DNA of 64,000 bases, from positions 372,001 to 436,000 of the forward strand of contig JAEZHI010000004.1 of the NCBI GenBank assembly GCA_023436885.1, read 5' to 3'. The position numbers and the translations under genes were made by a program. Origin of the DNA: Pseudomonadota bacterium (GTDB lineage: Bacteria; Pseudomonadota; Alphaproteobacteria; Rhizobiales; Pleomorphomonadaceae). Every line of letters starts with the position of its first letter. The first letter of the stretch is position 1. Below, in pieces: positions 33,751 to 41,842 of the stretch. Below the pieces are notes generated by a model. It was not told where the DNA came from. It did no database searches and saw nothing but the letters and a program-made list of their open reading frames with translations.

Positions 33751-34707
33751 CTAAACCCTCAACCTGGACTGCCGGCCGTAAAGCAGCATCAGAAGCAGCA
33801 GCGTGACGCCGAAGATCACCTGCCGCCCCCAGAACTCCAGGTTGAGCGTGGTGAGGACACTCTGCAGCAGGATCAAGGCGATGGCGCCAAGCGCGGTGCC
33901 TGTGTAGGACCCTGCCCCACCCGCCAGCGAAGTGCCACCAATGACCACCGCGATCACCGATGGCAGCACATACTGGTCACCAACGCTGATGAACGAGTTG
34001 CCCGTGTAGCCAATGACGCAAACGCCGGTGAAACCGCCGAACAGGCCGGCGAGACCGTAGAGCAGCACGCGGATACGGCGTGCTGGCAAGCCGGTCAGTA
34101 TGGCAGCGTTCTCATTCGAACCGACGGCGTAGATCGACCAGCCGAAGCGCGTCCGCTTCAGCATGAGCGCCATCAGCACGATGATGGCGAACCAGACGAA
34201 TAGAATGCCGGGGATGCCGAGGAAGGCTGAACGGCTGACGAAGGCCATCAGCGCCGGGGCCGCATTGCCTGACGGCACTCCGCGCGACAGCACGACGAGC
34301 CCGCCTTGTATGACGCCCATCATCCCAAGCGTCATCACCAGCGGCGGAATGCGCAGGTAGGTGACGCCGAGACCGTTGACGAGGCCGATCAGGAAACCGG
34401 CGCAGCAGGCAGTAGCAAAAGCCAAGGGTATCGCCGCATCTGAGCCGTTCATCACGTTGCCGGCGATGACGGCGCCGAGCGATATGACAGCGCCGATCGA
34501 AAGATCGATCCCTTCGCGTCCCCCAAGGATGACGAGGTTTTGCCCAGCTGCCGCGATGCCGAGAATGGCCGACACCGTCAGGAGACGGACGATCTGGTCT
34601 CCACGCGCAAAGCCCGGCGAAACCAACTCGCCGATGATGAGCAGAGCGAGAATGGCGACCGATGAGATGAGAAGCGGATTCTTCGCAAGATCGACGAAGC
34701 GGTTCAT
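33751..34707 (-). CDS. Sugar ABC transporter permease, RbsC type (second copy)
   Basis: 318 aa with about 8-10 TM segments. The RbsC/BPD_transp_2 pattern is clear: ILGIAAAGQNLVILGGREGIDLSIGAV (about 48-74), NGLGVTYLRIPPLVMTLGMM, RTRFGWSIYAVGSNENAAILTGL (about 185-207) and VVIGGTSLAGGAGSYTGTALGA. The real start is the ATG at 34707 (MNRFVDLAKN); the frame is open further upstream but that part overlaps the next gene and is not permease-like. Together with the 34719-35663 gene it forms a heterodimeric channel. Confidence 0.93.
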   Translation of the reverse strand: MNRFVDLAKNPLLISSVAILALLIIGELVSPGFARGDQIVRLLTVSAILGIAAAGQNLVILGGREGIDLSIGAVISLGAVIAGNVMNGSDAAIPLAFATACCAGFLIGLVNGLGVTYLRIPPLVMTLGMMGVIQGGLVVLSRGVPSGNAAPALMAFVSRSAFLGIPGILFVWFAIIVLMALMLKRTRFGWSIYAVGSNENAAILTGLPARRIRVLLYGLAGLFGGFTGVCVIGYTGNSFISVGDQYVLPSVIAVVIGGTSLAGGAGSYTGTALGAIALILLQSVLTTLNLEFWGRQVIFGVTLLLLMLLYGRQSRLRV

Positions 34708-34718
34708 GGCTTTTCCCC

Positions 34719-35663
34719 TCAGCGCCGCGTCACGAGGACGCCGCCGGCCAAAGCGGCGAGAATGATCAAGCCCTGTACCAGCGTCTGGTATTCGAATGGC
34801 AGGCCCGCGAAGAAGATCACCGAGCCGATCATTCCCACCACCCAGGCGCCCAGGACAGAGCCCAGCGTGCCGCCGACACCTCCGGCGAGCGCCGTGCCGC
34901 CCAGCACCACGGCTGAGATTGCCGACATGGCCAAGGTCTGACCCATCAGCGGATCGCCGCTGGCCGTTTCGCCGGTCAGGCAGAGGCTGGCAAACGCACC
35001 GAACAGTCCGGACAGAACGAAGGCCGAAACTCGCAGTCCACCGAGGTTCAAACCTGTCTGGAAGGCTGCCGTCCTGAGACCACCAACGGCCTTGAGGCGC
35101 GTCAGGAACGGTCGGGTCGCGAGCACCGCTGCGATGAGAAAGCCAAGGAGATAGATGATGTAGACAGTCGGAACGCCGAGGATCGTGCCAGCATAGGTGC
35201 GCCAGTAAGGCTCTGGCACAGGCATGCCCGCCTGAGGCAATACCCAAAGTGCCAAGCCGGAAAAGACAATCGACGTCGCGAATGTCGTCACGATCGGCTG
35301 GAAGCGCAGGCCGGCGATGATCAGTCCATTAATAAAACCACAAGCCGCGCCAACGCCCATGCCGACAAGAAGCCCGAGGGCAACCGCGGTCCCATCGCCC
35401 CCGAGCGCAGCAATGACCGTAACAGTGACGACATTGACCAGCGCCACGATGGCGCCGACCGATAAATCGATGTCGCCGCCTAGGATGACGTAAGTCTGGC
35501 CGATGGCCACTAGCACCAGCGGTAGGAAGGTGGTGAGGTTAGACTGGACGACCGAGGCCTCAAGGAAGTTGGGCTGCAGCACCGTATTGACGACGAGAAG
35601 AACGACGAGCGCCGCTGCCGTCACGATCCAGGTGCGGCCGCCGAGTTTGCTGAGCGCGATCAT
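34719..35663 (-). CDS. Sugar ABC transporter permease, RbsC type (first copy)
   Basis: 314 aa, paralogue of the downstream permease: FLPLVLVAIGQTYVILGGDIDLSVGAIVALVN (about 45-76), GFINGLIIAGLRFQPIVTTFATS (about 112-134) and SAISAVVLGGTALAGGVGGTLGSVLGAWV (about 245-273) are diagnostic. The start overlaps the stop of the ATPase gene by 4 bases. Two different RbsC-type permeases with a single ATPase are seen in operons for various monosaccharides, so the sugar cannot be named. Confidence 0.93.
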   Translation of the reverse strand: MIALSKLGGRTWIVTAAALVVLLVVNTVLQPNFLEASVVQSNLTTFLPLVLVAIGQTYVILGGDIDLSVGAIVALVNVVTVTVIAALGGDGTAVALGLLVGMGVGAACGFINGLIIAGLRFQPIVTTFATSIVFSGLALWVLPQAGMPVPEPYWRTYAGTILGVPTVYIIYLLGFLIAAVLATRPFLTRLKAVGGLRTAAFQTGLNLGGLRVSAFVLSGLFGAFASLCLTGETASGDPLMGQTLAMSAISAVVLGGTALAGGVGGTLGSVLGAWVVGMIGSVIFFAGLPFEYQTLVQGLIILAALAGGVLVTRR

Positions 35664-37162
35664 GCCGCGTCTCCGTAGGAAGCCTGCGTCAGTTCGAAAG
35701 GCGTAAGCCGCTCGCCCGAAAGATCGGCGGTCACGGTGCCGCCGTTCAACACCAGCACGCGGTCACAGAGGGAAAGAAGCTCGCTGTCCTCGGAAGAGTA
35801 GATGATCACGGTCGCCCCTTCGTCGGCGAGCTTGCGCGCCAGGAGATAAAAATCGCCCTTGGCGCCGAGGTCGATGCCCTTGGTCGGATCGTCGAGCAGC
35901 AACAGGCCCGGCGCTGGCGACAGCCATCGCGAGATGAACACCTTCTGCTGGTTTCCGCCCGATAGCGATCCGATGGGGGCTTCGAGACCGGCGTAGCGTG
36001 TGTTGAGGCTAGCCAAGACCTCGGCGAAGCGTTGGCGGAACATGGCGCCAGGAATGATGTGCCGCTGCTCCCTCACTAGGCTGGCGATCGCCGTGTTCTC
36101 GTAGATCGATCGGCCGGGGAGCGCGCTGTCGCGGCCGCGATCGCCGGAGACATAGGCAATGCGATGAGCGATGGCATCGGCCGGCCGCCGGGCGGTGACA
36201 TCGCTCCCGTCGAGGCGAACCCGTCCACTCTGAAACGGCTCCGCGCCAAACAGCCCGGCCAGCAGGGCCTTCTGCCCCTGGCCTTGCAACCCACCCAAGC
36301 CGAGGATCTCGCCGCCCCGCGCCGTGAAGGACACAGGTCCAAGCCGGGCAGATTTGACGGCCTCCACGACCAGGCGATCATTGCCAGCTAGTGGCTTGTG
36401 GTCGCGCACCGAAGCGGCAATGGCGCCTGTCTCGCCTACCATGGCGTAGACGACCGCGTACCGATCGGTCTCACCGGCGGCAAACTCGGCTACCGTCTGG
36501 CCGTTGCGCATCACGGTGATGCGGTCGGCAATTGCGAAAACCTCATCCATGCGATGTGAGATGAAAATCGACGAAACGCCTTCGGCCTTGAGCTCGCGCA
36601 GAATGTCGAAGAAAACCTCGACCTGCCTGCGATCAAGCGTGGCAGTCGCCTCATCGAAGATGATGATCTTGGGCCTGCGCGCCAGCACCTTCAAAATCTC
36701 GGCTAGCTGCCTTTGGTCGGGAGACAGGTCGGACACGCGGGCATCCGGCGTAAGCCCCTTGCCGGCAACAGCCGCGACGCGCTCGATCAATGCCGCTGTT
36801 TCACGCATGATGGCGCCGCGATCGGTGAAGCCCAGCGCACTCCGCGGCTCACGACCAAGAAAGATGTTTTCGCCAACCGACAACTGAGGAACCAGCGATA
36901 GTTCCTGGTAGAACAAGGCAACGCCCTGCTCCTCTGCAACCCGTGGAGAGCCAAGCGCCACCGCCTTGCCATCGATCGACACCTCGCCGGTATCGAGCGC
37001 GACCGTTCCGGCGATGATCTTGCAAAGCGTCGACTTGCCACACCCGTTGGCCCCGAGCAGCGCGTGGATCTCGCCATGACCAACGGTCAAACGGGCTCTG
37101 TCGAGCGCACGCACGGCGCCGAAACTCTTGGAAATATCGCTGGCGCGGAGGATTGGCTGCAT
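35660..37162 (-). CDS. Sugar ABC transporter ATP-binding protein, RbsA/XylG/MglA type
   Basis: 500 aa with two ABC domains. Domain 1: Walker A GANGCGKSTLCKI near 37-49, signature LSPDQRQLAEILKVLA near 142, Walker B IIIFDEATATLD. Domain 2 has the family's degenerate P-loop (GGLQGQGQKALLAGLFG near 285), signature LSGGNQQKVFISRWL near 398 and Walker B LLLLDDPTKGIDLGAK. The start at 37162 (MQPILRASDISKSFG) matches family members; an upstream in-frame extension is not protein-like. It follows the binding-protein gene after 116 bases that hold a hairpin. Confidence 0.94.
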   Translation of the reverse strand: MQPILRASDISKSFGAVRALDRARLTVGHGEIHALLGANGCGKSTLCKIIAGTVALDTGEVSIDGKAVALGSPRVAEEQGVALFYQELSLVPQLSVGENIFLGREPRSALGFTDRGAIMRETAALIERVAAVAGKGLTPDARVSDLSPDQRQLAEILKVLARRPKIIIFDEATATLDRRQVEVFFDILRELKAEGVSSIFISHRMDEVFAIADRITVMRNGQTVAEFAAGETDRYAVVYAMVGETGAIAASVRDHKPLAGNDRLVVEAVKSARLGPVSFTARGGEILGLGGLQGQGQKALLAGLFGAEPFQSGRVRLDGSDVTARRPADAIAHRIAYVSGDRGRDSALPGRSIYENTAIASLVREQRHIIPGAMFRQRFAEVLASLNTRYAGLEAPIGSLSGGNQQKVFISRWLSPAPGLLLLDDPTKGIDLGAKGDFYLLARKLADEGATVIIYSSEDSELLSLCDRVLVLNGGTVTADLSGERLTPFELTQASYGDAA

Positions 37163-37234
37163 CGAACGCATCCGGGTTCGGATCGGCAATACAAATCCGT
37201 CGCGTAAATCGCGCGCGCCGGACGATGGAAAAGG

Positions 37235-37270
37235 ACGGGCCGGTCCCGGGAGGAAGTCAGGCCGGCCCGT
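37235..37270 (-). terminator. Hairpin after sugar-binding-protein gene (attenuating terminator)
   Basis: ACGGGCCGG (37235-37243) pairs with CCGGCCCGT (37262-37270), loop of 18 bases. On the minus strand it is followed by CCTTTTCC, a weak U tract. It starts 8 bases after the stop of the binding-protein gene and precedes the ATPase gene, so partial termination or mRNA protection would yield more binding protein than membrane subunits. Confidence 0.7.
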
Positions 37271-37278
37271 TTGCAAGT

Positions 37279-38295
37279 TTACTTGAAGAACTTGGCGGCG
37301 TCGTCGATAGACACGACGTCGGTCACCGACCAGTAGCCAGGCTTGCCTTCGGCTTCCTTCAGCTTCTCATCGAGGTTGTCATTGGAGACGAAGGGGATCG
37401 GGATGTAGATGGCGTTGCCATAGACACCACCGAATACACCGTCCTTGAACTGCTTGCCCTGCAACTTCAGGACAGCGACGTTGAGGGCGGAAGCCATCAC
37501 GCCTGGCGGGTTGACGGAAGCGCCGGACTTCAGGCCTTCCTTCTTCCACATGTCCATGAAGTCCTTGCGGATCTCACCGGTAGCAACGATCGACTTCTGC
37601 TTGTTGGCCGCCATGATGGCGCGCCATGTACCGGCGGCCATGCCGTCCTGCACCCAGATACCGTTGATGTCAGGATAGGTGGCGAGAAGCGTCTGTGCCG
37701 TCTGCTGTCCCTGTGCCTGATCCCAGTTGGCATTGGCCTCGTTGAGGATCTTGATGCCAGGGAACTTCTTGAAGACTTCGGTATAGCCGTCGACACGCAT
37801 CTGGTTGGCCGGATGGCCGGCGACGCCGTTGATAGTGACGATATTGCCCTTGCCGCCGAGCGTGTTGGCGAGCCACTCGGCCGACTTCATCGCCCAGCCC
37901 TTCTGGTCGATGCCGACATAGATCGCATCCTTGGACGATACTTCCGCGTCGGTCGCCACGACAAGGATACCCTTGGCCTTCGCCTGCGCGAAAATCGGAT
38001 CGAAGGCCGTCGGGCTATTCGGGTTGATGATGATGGCGTTGACGCCCTGGTTGATGAAGTTGCGGACGTTGCCGATCTGGCCCTGCACGTCGACGTTGGC
38101 CGATTGCACCACAACCTTGACCGTGACACCCTTGGCGGCCCACGCCTTGGCAGCCTCCTGCGCCTCCTCGATCATCTGGGTGCGCCACTCGCTACCGACC
38201 CAGCCGTTCGAAAGACCGATGGTGTAGGTCTCGGCCGCCGATGCCGTGCTGATCGTGGCCATGGCGATGCCGGCCGCCAAAAGAACTGATTTCAT
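37279..38295 (-). CDS. Sugar ABC transporter substrate-binding protein, RbsB-like (Peripla_BP_4)
   Basis: 338 aa with a Sec signal peptide (MKSVLLAAGIAMATISTASA, cleavage before AETYTIGLSNGWVGSEWRTQ). The RbsB-like fold shows VQGQIGNVRNFINQGVNAIIINPNSPTA (about 68-95), VVATDAEVSSKDAIYVGIDQKGWA and VTINGVAGHPANQMRVDGY. First gene of the operon binding protein - ATPase - two permeases - lacI - oxidoreductase. Trp-rich sites such as GWVGSEWR suggest a carbohydrate ligand, possibly a polyol or inositol-like compound, but the ligand cannot be named. Confidence 0.93.
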   Translation of the reverse strand: MKSVLLAAGIAMATISTASAAETYTIGLSNGWVGSEWRTQMIEEAQEAAKAWAAKGVTVKVVVQSANVDVQGQIGNVRNFINQGVNAIIINPNSPTAFDPIFAQAKAKGILVVATDAEVSSKDAIYVGIDQKGWAMKSAEWLANTLGGKGNIVTINGVAGHPANQMRVDGYTEVFKKFPGIKILNEANANWDQAQGQQTAQTLLATYPDINGIWVQDGMAAGTWRAIMAANKQKSIVATGEIRKDFMDMWKKEGLKSGASVNPPGVMASALNVAVLKLQGKQFKDGVFGGVYGNAIYIPIPFVSNDNLDEKLKEAEGKPGYWSVTDVVSIDDAAKFFK

Positions 38296-38434
38296 TGTTG
38301 CCTCCCTGAAGCGCCGCCAACCTTGTCTCCGGTTCGCAGCTGCTCGCTTGATGTCGTTTCCTCAGGAACCGCACTCCCTGGCTCCCGCCCTCGAACACCG
38401 CGATTCCACGGGCCTTTGATGCCCAAGACACATG

Positions 38435-38450
38435 ATGTAACCGGTTACAT
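38435..38450. promoter_or_regulatory. LacI-type operator palindrome
   Basis: ATGTAACCGGTTACAT is a perfect 16-bp palindrome with the central CG expected of LacI-family sites (TGTAACCGGTTACA core at 38436-38449). It lies 140 bases upstream of the binding-protein gene and is the natural target of the LacI regulator encoded in the same operon. Confidence 0.8.
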
Positions 38451-38527
38451 TGATCGTCAATAAGCCCTTTGCCCTATGAAGGCATGCCTTGCTCCAGCTT
38501 TGAGAACAGGCGCCCCCGCTGCGCTGC

Positions 38528-39712
38528 CTAGCCGAGTACCGCTCCGAGGTCCGCGATGATGTCGTCGGCGTTTTCCAGGCCCACCGACATGCGGAAAGTC
38601 CCCTCGCCGGTCCAGTTGCGATAGGAGGCTGCTTCCTCGCCCTCGAGGCGGAAGGAAGAAGCGATCAGATCTTCGGACGGGATGTAAAACAGGAGGCTGC
38701 GCGTCTTGCCAAGCGACACGGCGTAGGCAACGGTCTTCAGTCTATCCGCGAAGCTGCGGGCCAGCACTGCCCCGTCGTCGATCACGAAAGACACCATGCC
38801 GGAGAAGTTCCGCATCTGGCGCACGGCAAGATCATGCTGCGGATGGCTTTGGAGGCCCGGCCAATAGACGCGTTTCACGCGTGGATGATTTTCGAGGAAG
38901 GCCGAAACCGCACGGGCGTTCTCTTCATGCGCCTTCATGCGGATCGGCAGGGTCTCAAGCCCACGCAGGATCAGCCAGGCGGCAAATGGATTGAGCGCCG
39001 CGCCAAGATGGATGAGCGATGTCTTCCTGAGATCGGCCATTGCGTCCGCCTTGCCGATCACGGCCCCACCCAGCGCATCGCCATGGCCGCAGGCATATTT
39101 CGTCAGCGAGTGGATGACGAAGTCCGCCCCAAGTTCCAGGGGCTTTGTCGCTATCGGCGTCGCCATGGTCGAGTCAACGGAGAGCTCGGCGCCGGCCGCG
39201 TGCGCGATCGCAGCTATGGTCGAGATATCGGCAAGGCGAAGGATCGGATTGGCTGGTGTTTCGATGTGGACGAGTCTGGTTTCCGGGCGGATGGCCGATG
39301 CGATTTTCTCCGGACTGGAGGCATCGACGGCGGTCACGCTGATGCCGAGTTTAGGCAGGCTGTCGTGAGCAAACTCGGCCACCCCGGCATAACAGACATT
39401 GGAAAGGACGAGATGATCGCCCGCTTTGAGGCGATTGAGAAAAAGCCCCGTTGCCGCAGACATGCCGCTCGCAAAGGTCACGGCCGCCTCGCCAGCATCC
39501 AGGGCCGCCAGGCGTGCCTCAAGGGCTTGGGCGGTCGGATTGCTCCAGCGCGTGTAGAAGTGTGGCGCATTGTCGCTAAGATCGTTGGCGGAAAAGCCGA
39601 TGTCGTCAGGGTGGGCATAGAAGCTCGATGCCGGCACGAGAGGGCTCAGGACGGGCTCGCCTGAGCGAGGAGCCGACAAGCCGGCGTGTATGGATTGCGT
39701 CTCGATCTTCAT
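38528..39712 (-). CDS. Cys/Met metabolism PLP-dependent enzyme (cystathionine gamma-lyase/synthase family)
   Basis: 394 aa fold-type I enzyme of the trans-sulfuration family. Marks are YTRWSNPTAQALEARLAALD (about 53-72), FASGMSAATGLFLNRLKAGD (80-99), ETPANPILRLADI and the PLP-binding Lys205 in HSLTKYACGHGD (201-212), plus R and S residues of FRMSVGLENADD near the end. Members make or cleave cystathionine, or act as homocysteine synthase or methionine gamma-lyase; sequence alone does not decide. It is preceded by no obvious operon partner and lies 120 bases from the start of the sugar operon promoter region. Divergent from the marR gene. Confidence 0.9.
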   Translation of the reverse strand: MKIETQSIHAGLSAPRSGEPVLSPLVPASSFYAHPDDIGFSANDLSDNAPHFYTRWSNPTAQALEARLAALDAGEAAVTFASGMSAATGLFLNRLKAGDHLVLSNVCYAGVAEFAHDSLPKLGISVTAVDASSPEKIASAIRPETRLVHIETPANPILRLADISTIAAIAHAAGAELSVDSTMATPIATKPLELGADFVIHSLTKYACGHGDALGGAVIGKADAMADLRKTSLIHLGAALNPFAAWLILRGLETLPIRMKAHEENARAVSAFLENHPRVKRVYWPGLQSHPQHDLAVRQMRNFSGMVSFVIDDGAVLARSFADRLKTVAYAVSLGKTRSLLFYIPSEDLIASSFRLEGEEAASYRNWTGEGTFRMSVGLENADDIIADLGAVLG

Positions 39713-39880
39713 GATCCCTTCCCTCTCACCTCGCAGACAGATTACTACGTCCGCACCCTAGCTCCCCGAAGTCGCGTTTCTAAGGAATTGCATCCCGCAA
39801 CCGGACAATATGACGTAATTTCATTCCAAATGCTGCGAGCGATCACATCTGGATGAAGTGGCTTGCTGGGCAACAGATGG

Positions 39881-39892
39881 GGGTATATACCC
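39881..39892. promoter_or_regulatory. Candidate MarR operator/promoter palindrome
   Basis: GGGTATATACCC is a perfect 12-bp palindrome, 5 bases before the preferred start of the MarR gene. The TATATA centre could serve as a -10 element, which a bound MarR dimer would block. If the MarR protein starts at an earlier ATG (39853 or 39877), the palindrome would be inside the gene. Confidence 0.4.
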
Positions 39893-39897
39893 GCGTT

Positions 39898-40296
39898 ATG
39901 GACTCACCTTGTTACTGCGATCTTCTCAGAACGGCTGCCCGCAAGACGACGGCGATTTACGACCGGCATCTGGCTGAGGTTGGCCTGACGCTTGCTCAGT
40001 ACAAGGTACTGAAGAGGATCAATCGCGTTGGGAAATTGTCGATTTCCGAACTTGCTGTTGCCTGCGACCTCGACCGGTCGACCATGGGGCGAAACGTGCA
40101 GGTTCTGGAGCGGCATGAGCTTGTCGAAGAAACAAGCTGCGATGACGGGCGGCGTTGCACGGTGCAACTGACGGAACTTGGGCGCGAGCGCTTCGCGGCT
40201 GCCGTGCCGCTCTGGCAGAAAGCTCAGTCCGAGATCGCAACATTGCTCGGCCCGGATCAAGTCGCAGCCATCGAAATCCTTTCCGCCAAGTTATAG
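39898..40296 (+). CDS. MarR-family transcriptional regulator
   Basis: 132 aa from the ATG at 39898 (MDSPCYCDLLRTAARKTTAI); two earlier in-frame ATGs (39853, 39877) also lack clear ribosome binding sites, and this one gives the usual CYCxxLR beginning. The winged helix is LSISELAVACDLDRSTMGRNVQVLERHELVEE with wing DDGRRCTVQLTELGRERF. The two N-terminal cysteines (PCYC) might be redox or metal ligands. It lies 39 bases before an MFS transporter gene on the same strand, which it probably regulates. Confidence 0.88.
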   Translation: MDSPCYCDLLRTAARKTTAIYDRHLAEVGLTLAQYKVLKRINRVGKLSISELAVACDLDRSTMGRNVQVLERHELVEETSCDDGRRCTVQLTELGRERFAAAVPLWQKAQSEIATLLGPDQVAAIEILSAKL

Positions 40297-40335
40297 TCGT
40301 TTACCGCCCCTCACTCATTCAGCGAAAGCCCGCCC

Positions 40336-41631
40336 ATGACGACTTCCGCACTTCCCGGCTTTTTTGCTCGCCGCAACATCCACTATGGCTGGGTGGTGGT
40401 GGCCGTCACCTTCCTCACCATGCTGGCAACGGCAGGGGCGCTTGGGGCGCCCGGCGTCATGTTGCGACCGCTTGAGGCGGAATTTGGTTGGAAGAACTCC
40501 GACATCTCAACGGCCTTCGCCGTCCGTCTGGTGCTGTTCGGCCTTATGGGGCCCTTCTCGGCCGCTCTGATGAACCGCTTCGGCGTGCGGCGCGTTGTCG
40601 TCACTGCCCTGCTGCTGATTATCGCCGGTTTCGGTTTCTCAGTGACCATGACCAAGCTTTGGCAGTTGATGCTGTTCTGGGGGCTCGTCATTGGCTTCGG
40701 AACCGGCATGACGGCCCAAGTGCTCGGCGCTACAGTGGCGACGCGCTGGTTCGTCAGCCGGCGCGGTGTGGTGGTGGGCATGCTTACGGCCTCGAATGCG
40801 ACGGGGCAGCTTATCTTCCTGCCCGTTATTGCCGCCGCCACCGAAGCCTGGGGCTGGCGGGCCGCTCTTGGCCTCGTGGTCGCTCTGCTCGCCACGGCGC
40901 TGGTCGGCGTGCTGTTCCTGATGCGAGATCGGCCAGCCGATATCGGCCTCACGCCATTCGGAGGTACACACCAGCCCGCACCGGCCCACACGACCGGACT
41001 GCTGACGCTTGTGTCGGCCCCGATCACGGGACTGAGGGACGCCGCGCGCTCCTACGTCTTCTGGGTGCTGTTCGTCACCTTCTTCGTCTGCGGTCTTTCG
41101 ACAAACGGTCTCATCCAGACCCATTGGGTGTCGATCTGCGGCGACTATGGAATCCGGCCTGTGAACGCAGCGGGGTTCCTGGCTTTCGTCGGTGTATTCG
41201 ATTTCGCCGGCACATTAATGTCGGGCTGGCTGTCTGATCGCTATGACAACCGCTGGCTGTTGTTCTGGTATTACGGTCTCCGCGGTCTGTCGCTTCTCTA
41301 CCTTCCGCTCACCGGCTTCGATCCGCTTCTGCTGGCCGGATTCGCCGTGTTCTATGGCCTCGATTGGGTTGCAACGGTGCCTCCGACTGTGAAGATCACC
41401 GCCGAGCGCTTCGGCGCTGAGAAAGCCGGTCTGGTATTTGGCTGGGTGTTCGCCGCTCACCAGCTTGGTGCGGCCACGGCCGCCTACGGAGCGGGATGGA
41501 GCCGCACGGATCTCGAAAGCTACGTGCCGGCGCTTCTGGTCGCCGGTGGCTTCTGCCTCGTCGCAGCAGCGCTTTGCCTCACCATCGAGCGCAAGCGCGA
41601 ACCGGTCGCACCATTGCCTCAGGCTGCGTGA
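40336..41631 (+). CDS. MFS transporter (monocarboxylate/oxalate-formate antiporter-like)
   Basis: 431 aa with 12 TM segments. The N-terminus HYGWVVVAVTFLTMLATAGALGAPGVML resembles members of the OFA/MCT-like MFS group; motif A-like LMNRFGVRRVVVTALLL (about 75-91) and WLSDRYDNRWLLFWYYGLRG in the second half are present. A conserved VATRWFVSRRGVVVGMLTA segment (TM5 region) is found in the same group. It probably moves a small organic acid; direction unknown. MarR gene immediately upstream. Confidence 0.88.
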   Translation: MTTSALPGFFARRNIHYGWVVVAVTFLTMLATAGALGAPGVMLRPLEAEFGWKNSDISTAFAVRLVLFGLMGPFSAALMNRFGVRRVVVTALLLIIAGFGFSVTMTKLWQLMLFWGLVIGFGTGMTAQVLGATVATRWFVSRRGVVVGMLTASNATGQLIFLPVIAAATEAWGWRAALGLVVALLATALVGVLFLMRDRPADIGLTPFGGTHQPAPAHTTGLLTLVSAPITGLRDAARSYVFWVLFVTFFVCGLSTNGLIQTHWVSICGDYGIRPVNAAGFLAFVGVFDFAGTLMSGWLSDRYDNRWLLFWYYGLRGLSLLYLPLTGFDPLLLAGFAVFYGLDWVATVPPTVKITAERFGAEKAGLVFGWVFAAHQLGAATAAYGAGWSRTDLESYVPALLVAGGFCLVAAALCLTIERKREPVAPLPQAA

Positions 41632-41637
41632 AAAACG

Positions 41638-41811
41638 TCACAGGACGAAAGTCACGACGATCATCAGGACGAGGATCAATCCACCGACAATGGCGGCGGC
41701 CATGCGGCTCGCCGGCATGCGATTGCTGTTCGCGCCTCCCGCGGCCCGGGCAGCCTCGGCTTTCTTCCGCGCCTCGCGTGCCTTCTTGTCGAGCTTGACG
41801 ACTTCGCCCAT
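41638..41811 (-). CDS. Small single-pass membrane protein
   Basis: 57 aa from the ATG at 41811 (MGEVVKLDKKAREARKKAEA), preceded by GGGAGGGG about 3-10 bases upstream. A highly charged Lys/Arg/Glu/Ala N-terminal helix of about 30 residues is followed by one TM segment (MAAAIVGGLILVLMIVVTFVL) at the very end, so it is a tail-anchored inner-membrane protein. No family was recognised. It is the last gene after aminotransferase and asparaginase on the minus strand, 31 bases after the asparaginase stop, and converges with the MFS gene. Confidence 0.75.
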   Translation of the reverse strand: MGEVVKLDKKAREARKKAEAARAAGGANSNRMPASRMAAAIVGGLILVLMIVVTFVL

Positions 41812-41842
41812 TCGCCCCTCCCTCGCCTCGAAATAATCTCGC

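Noticed and set aside
34708..35247. Upstream extension of the second sugar permease frame
   Set aside because: It overlaps the first permease gene completely and has no permease-like hydrophobic pattern; MNRFVDLAKN at 34707 is the natural start.
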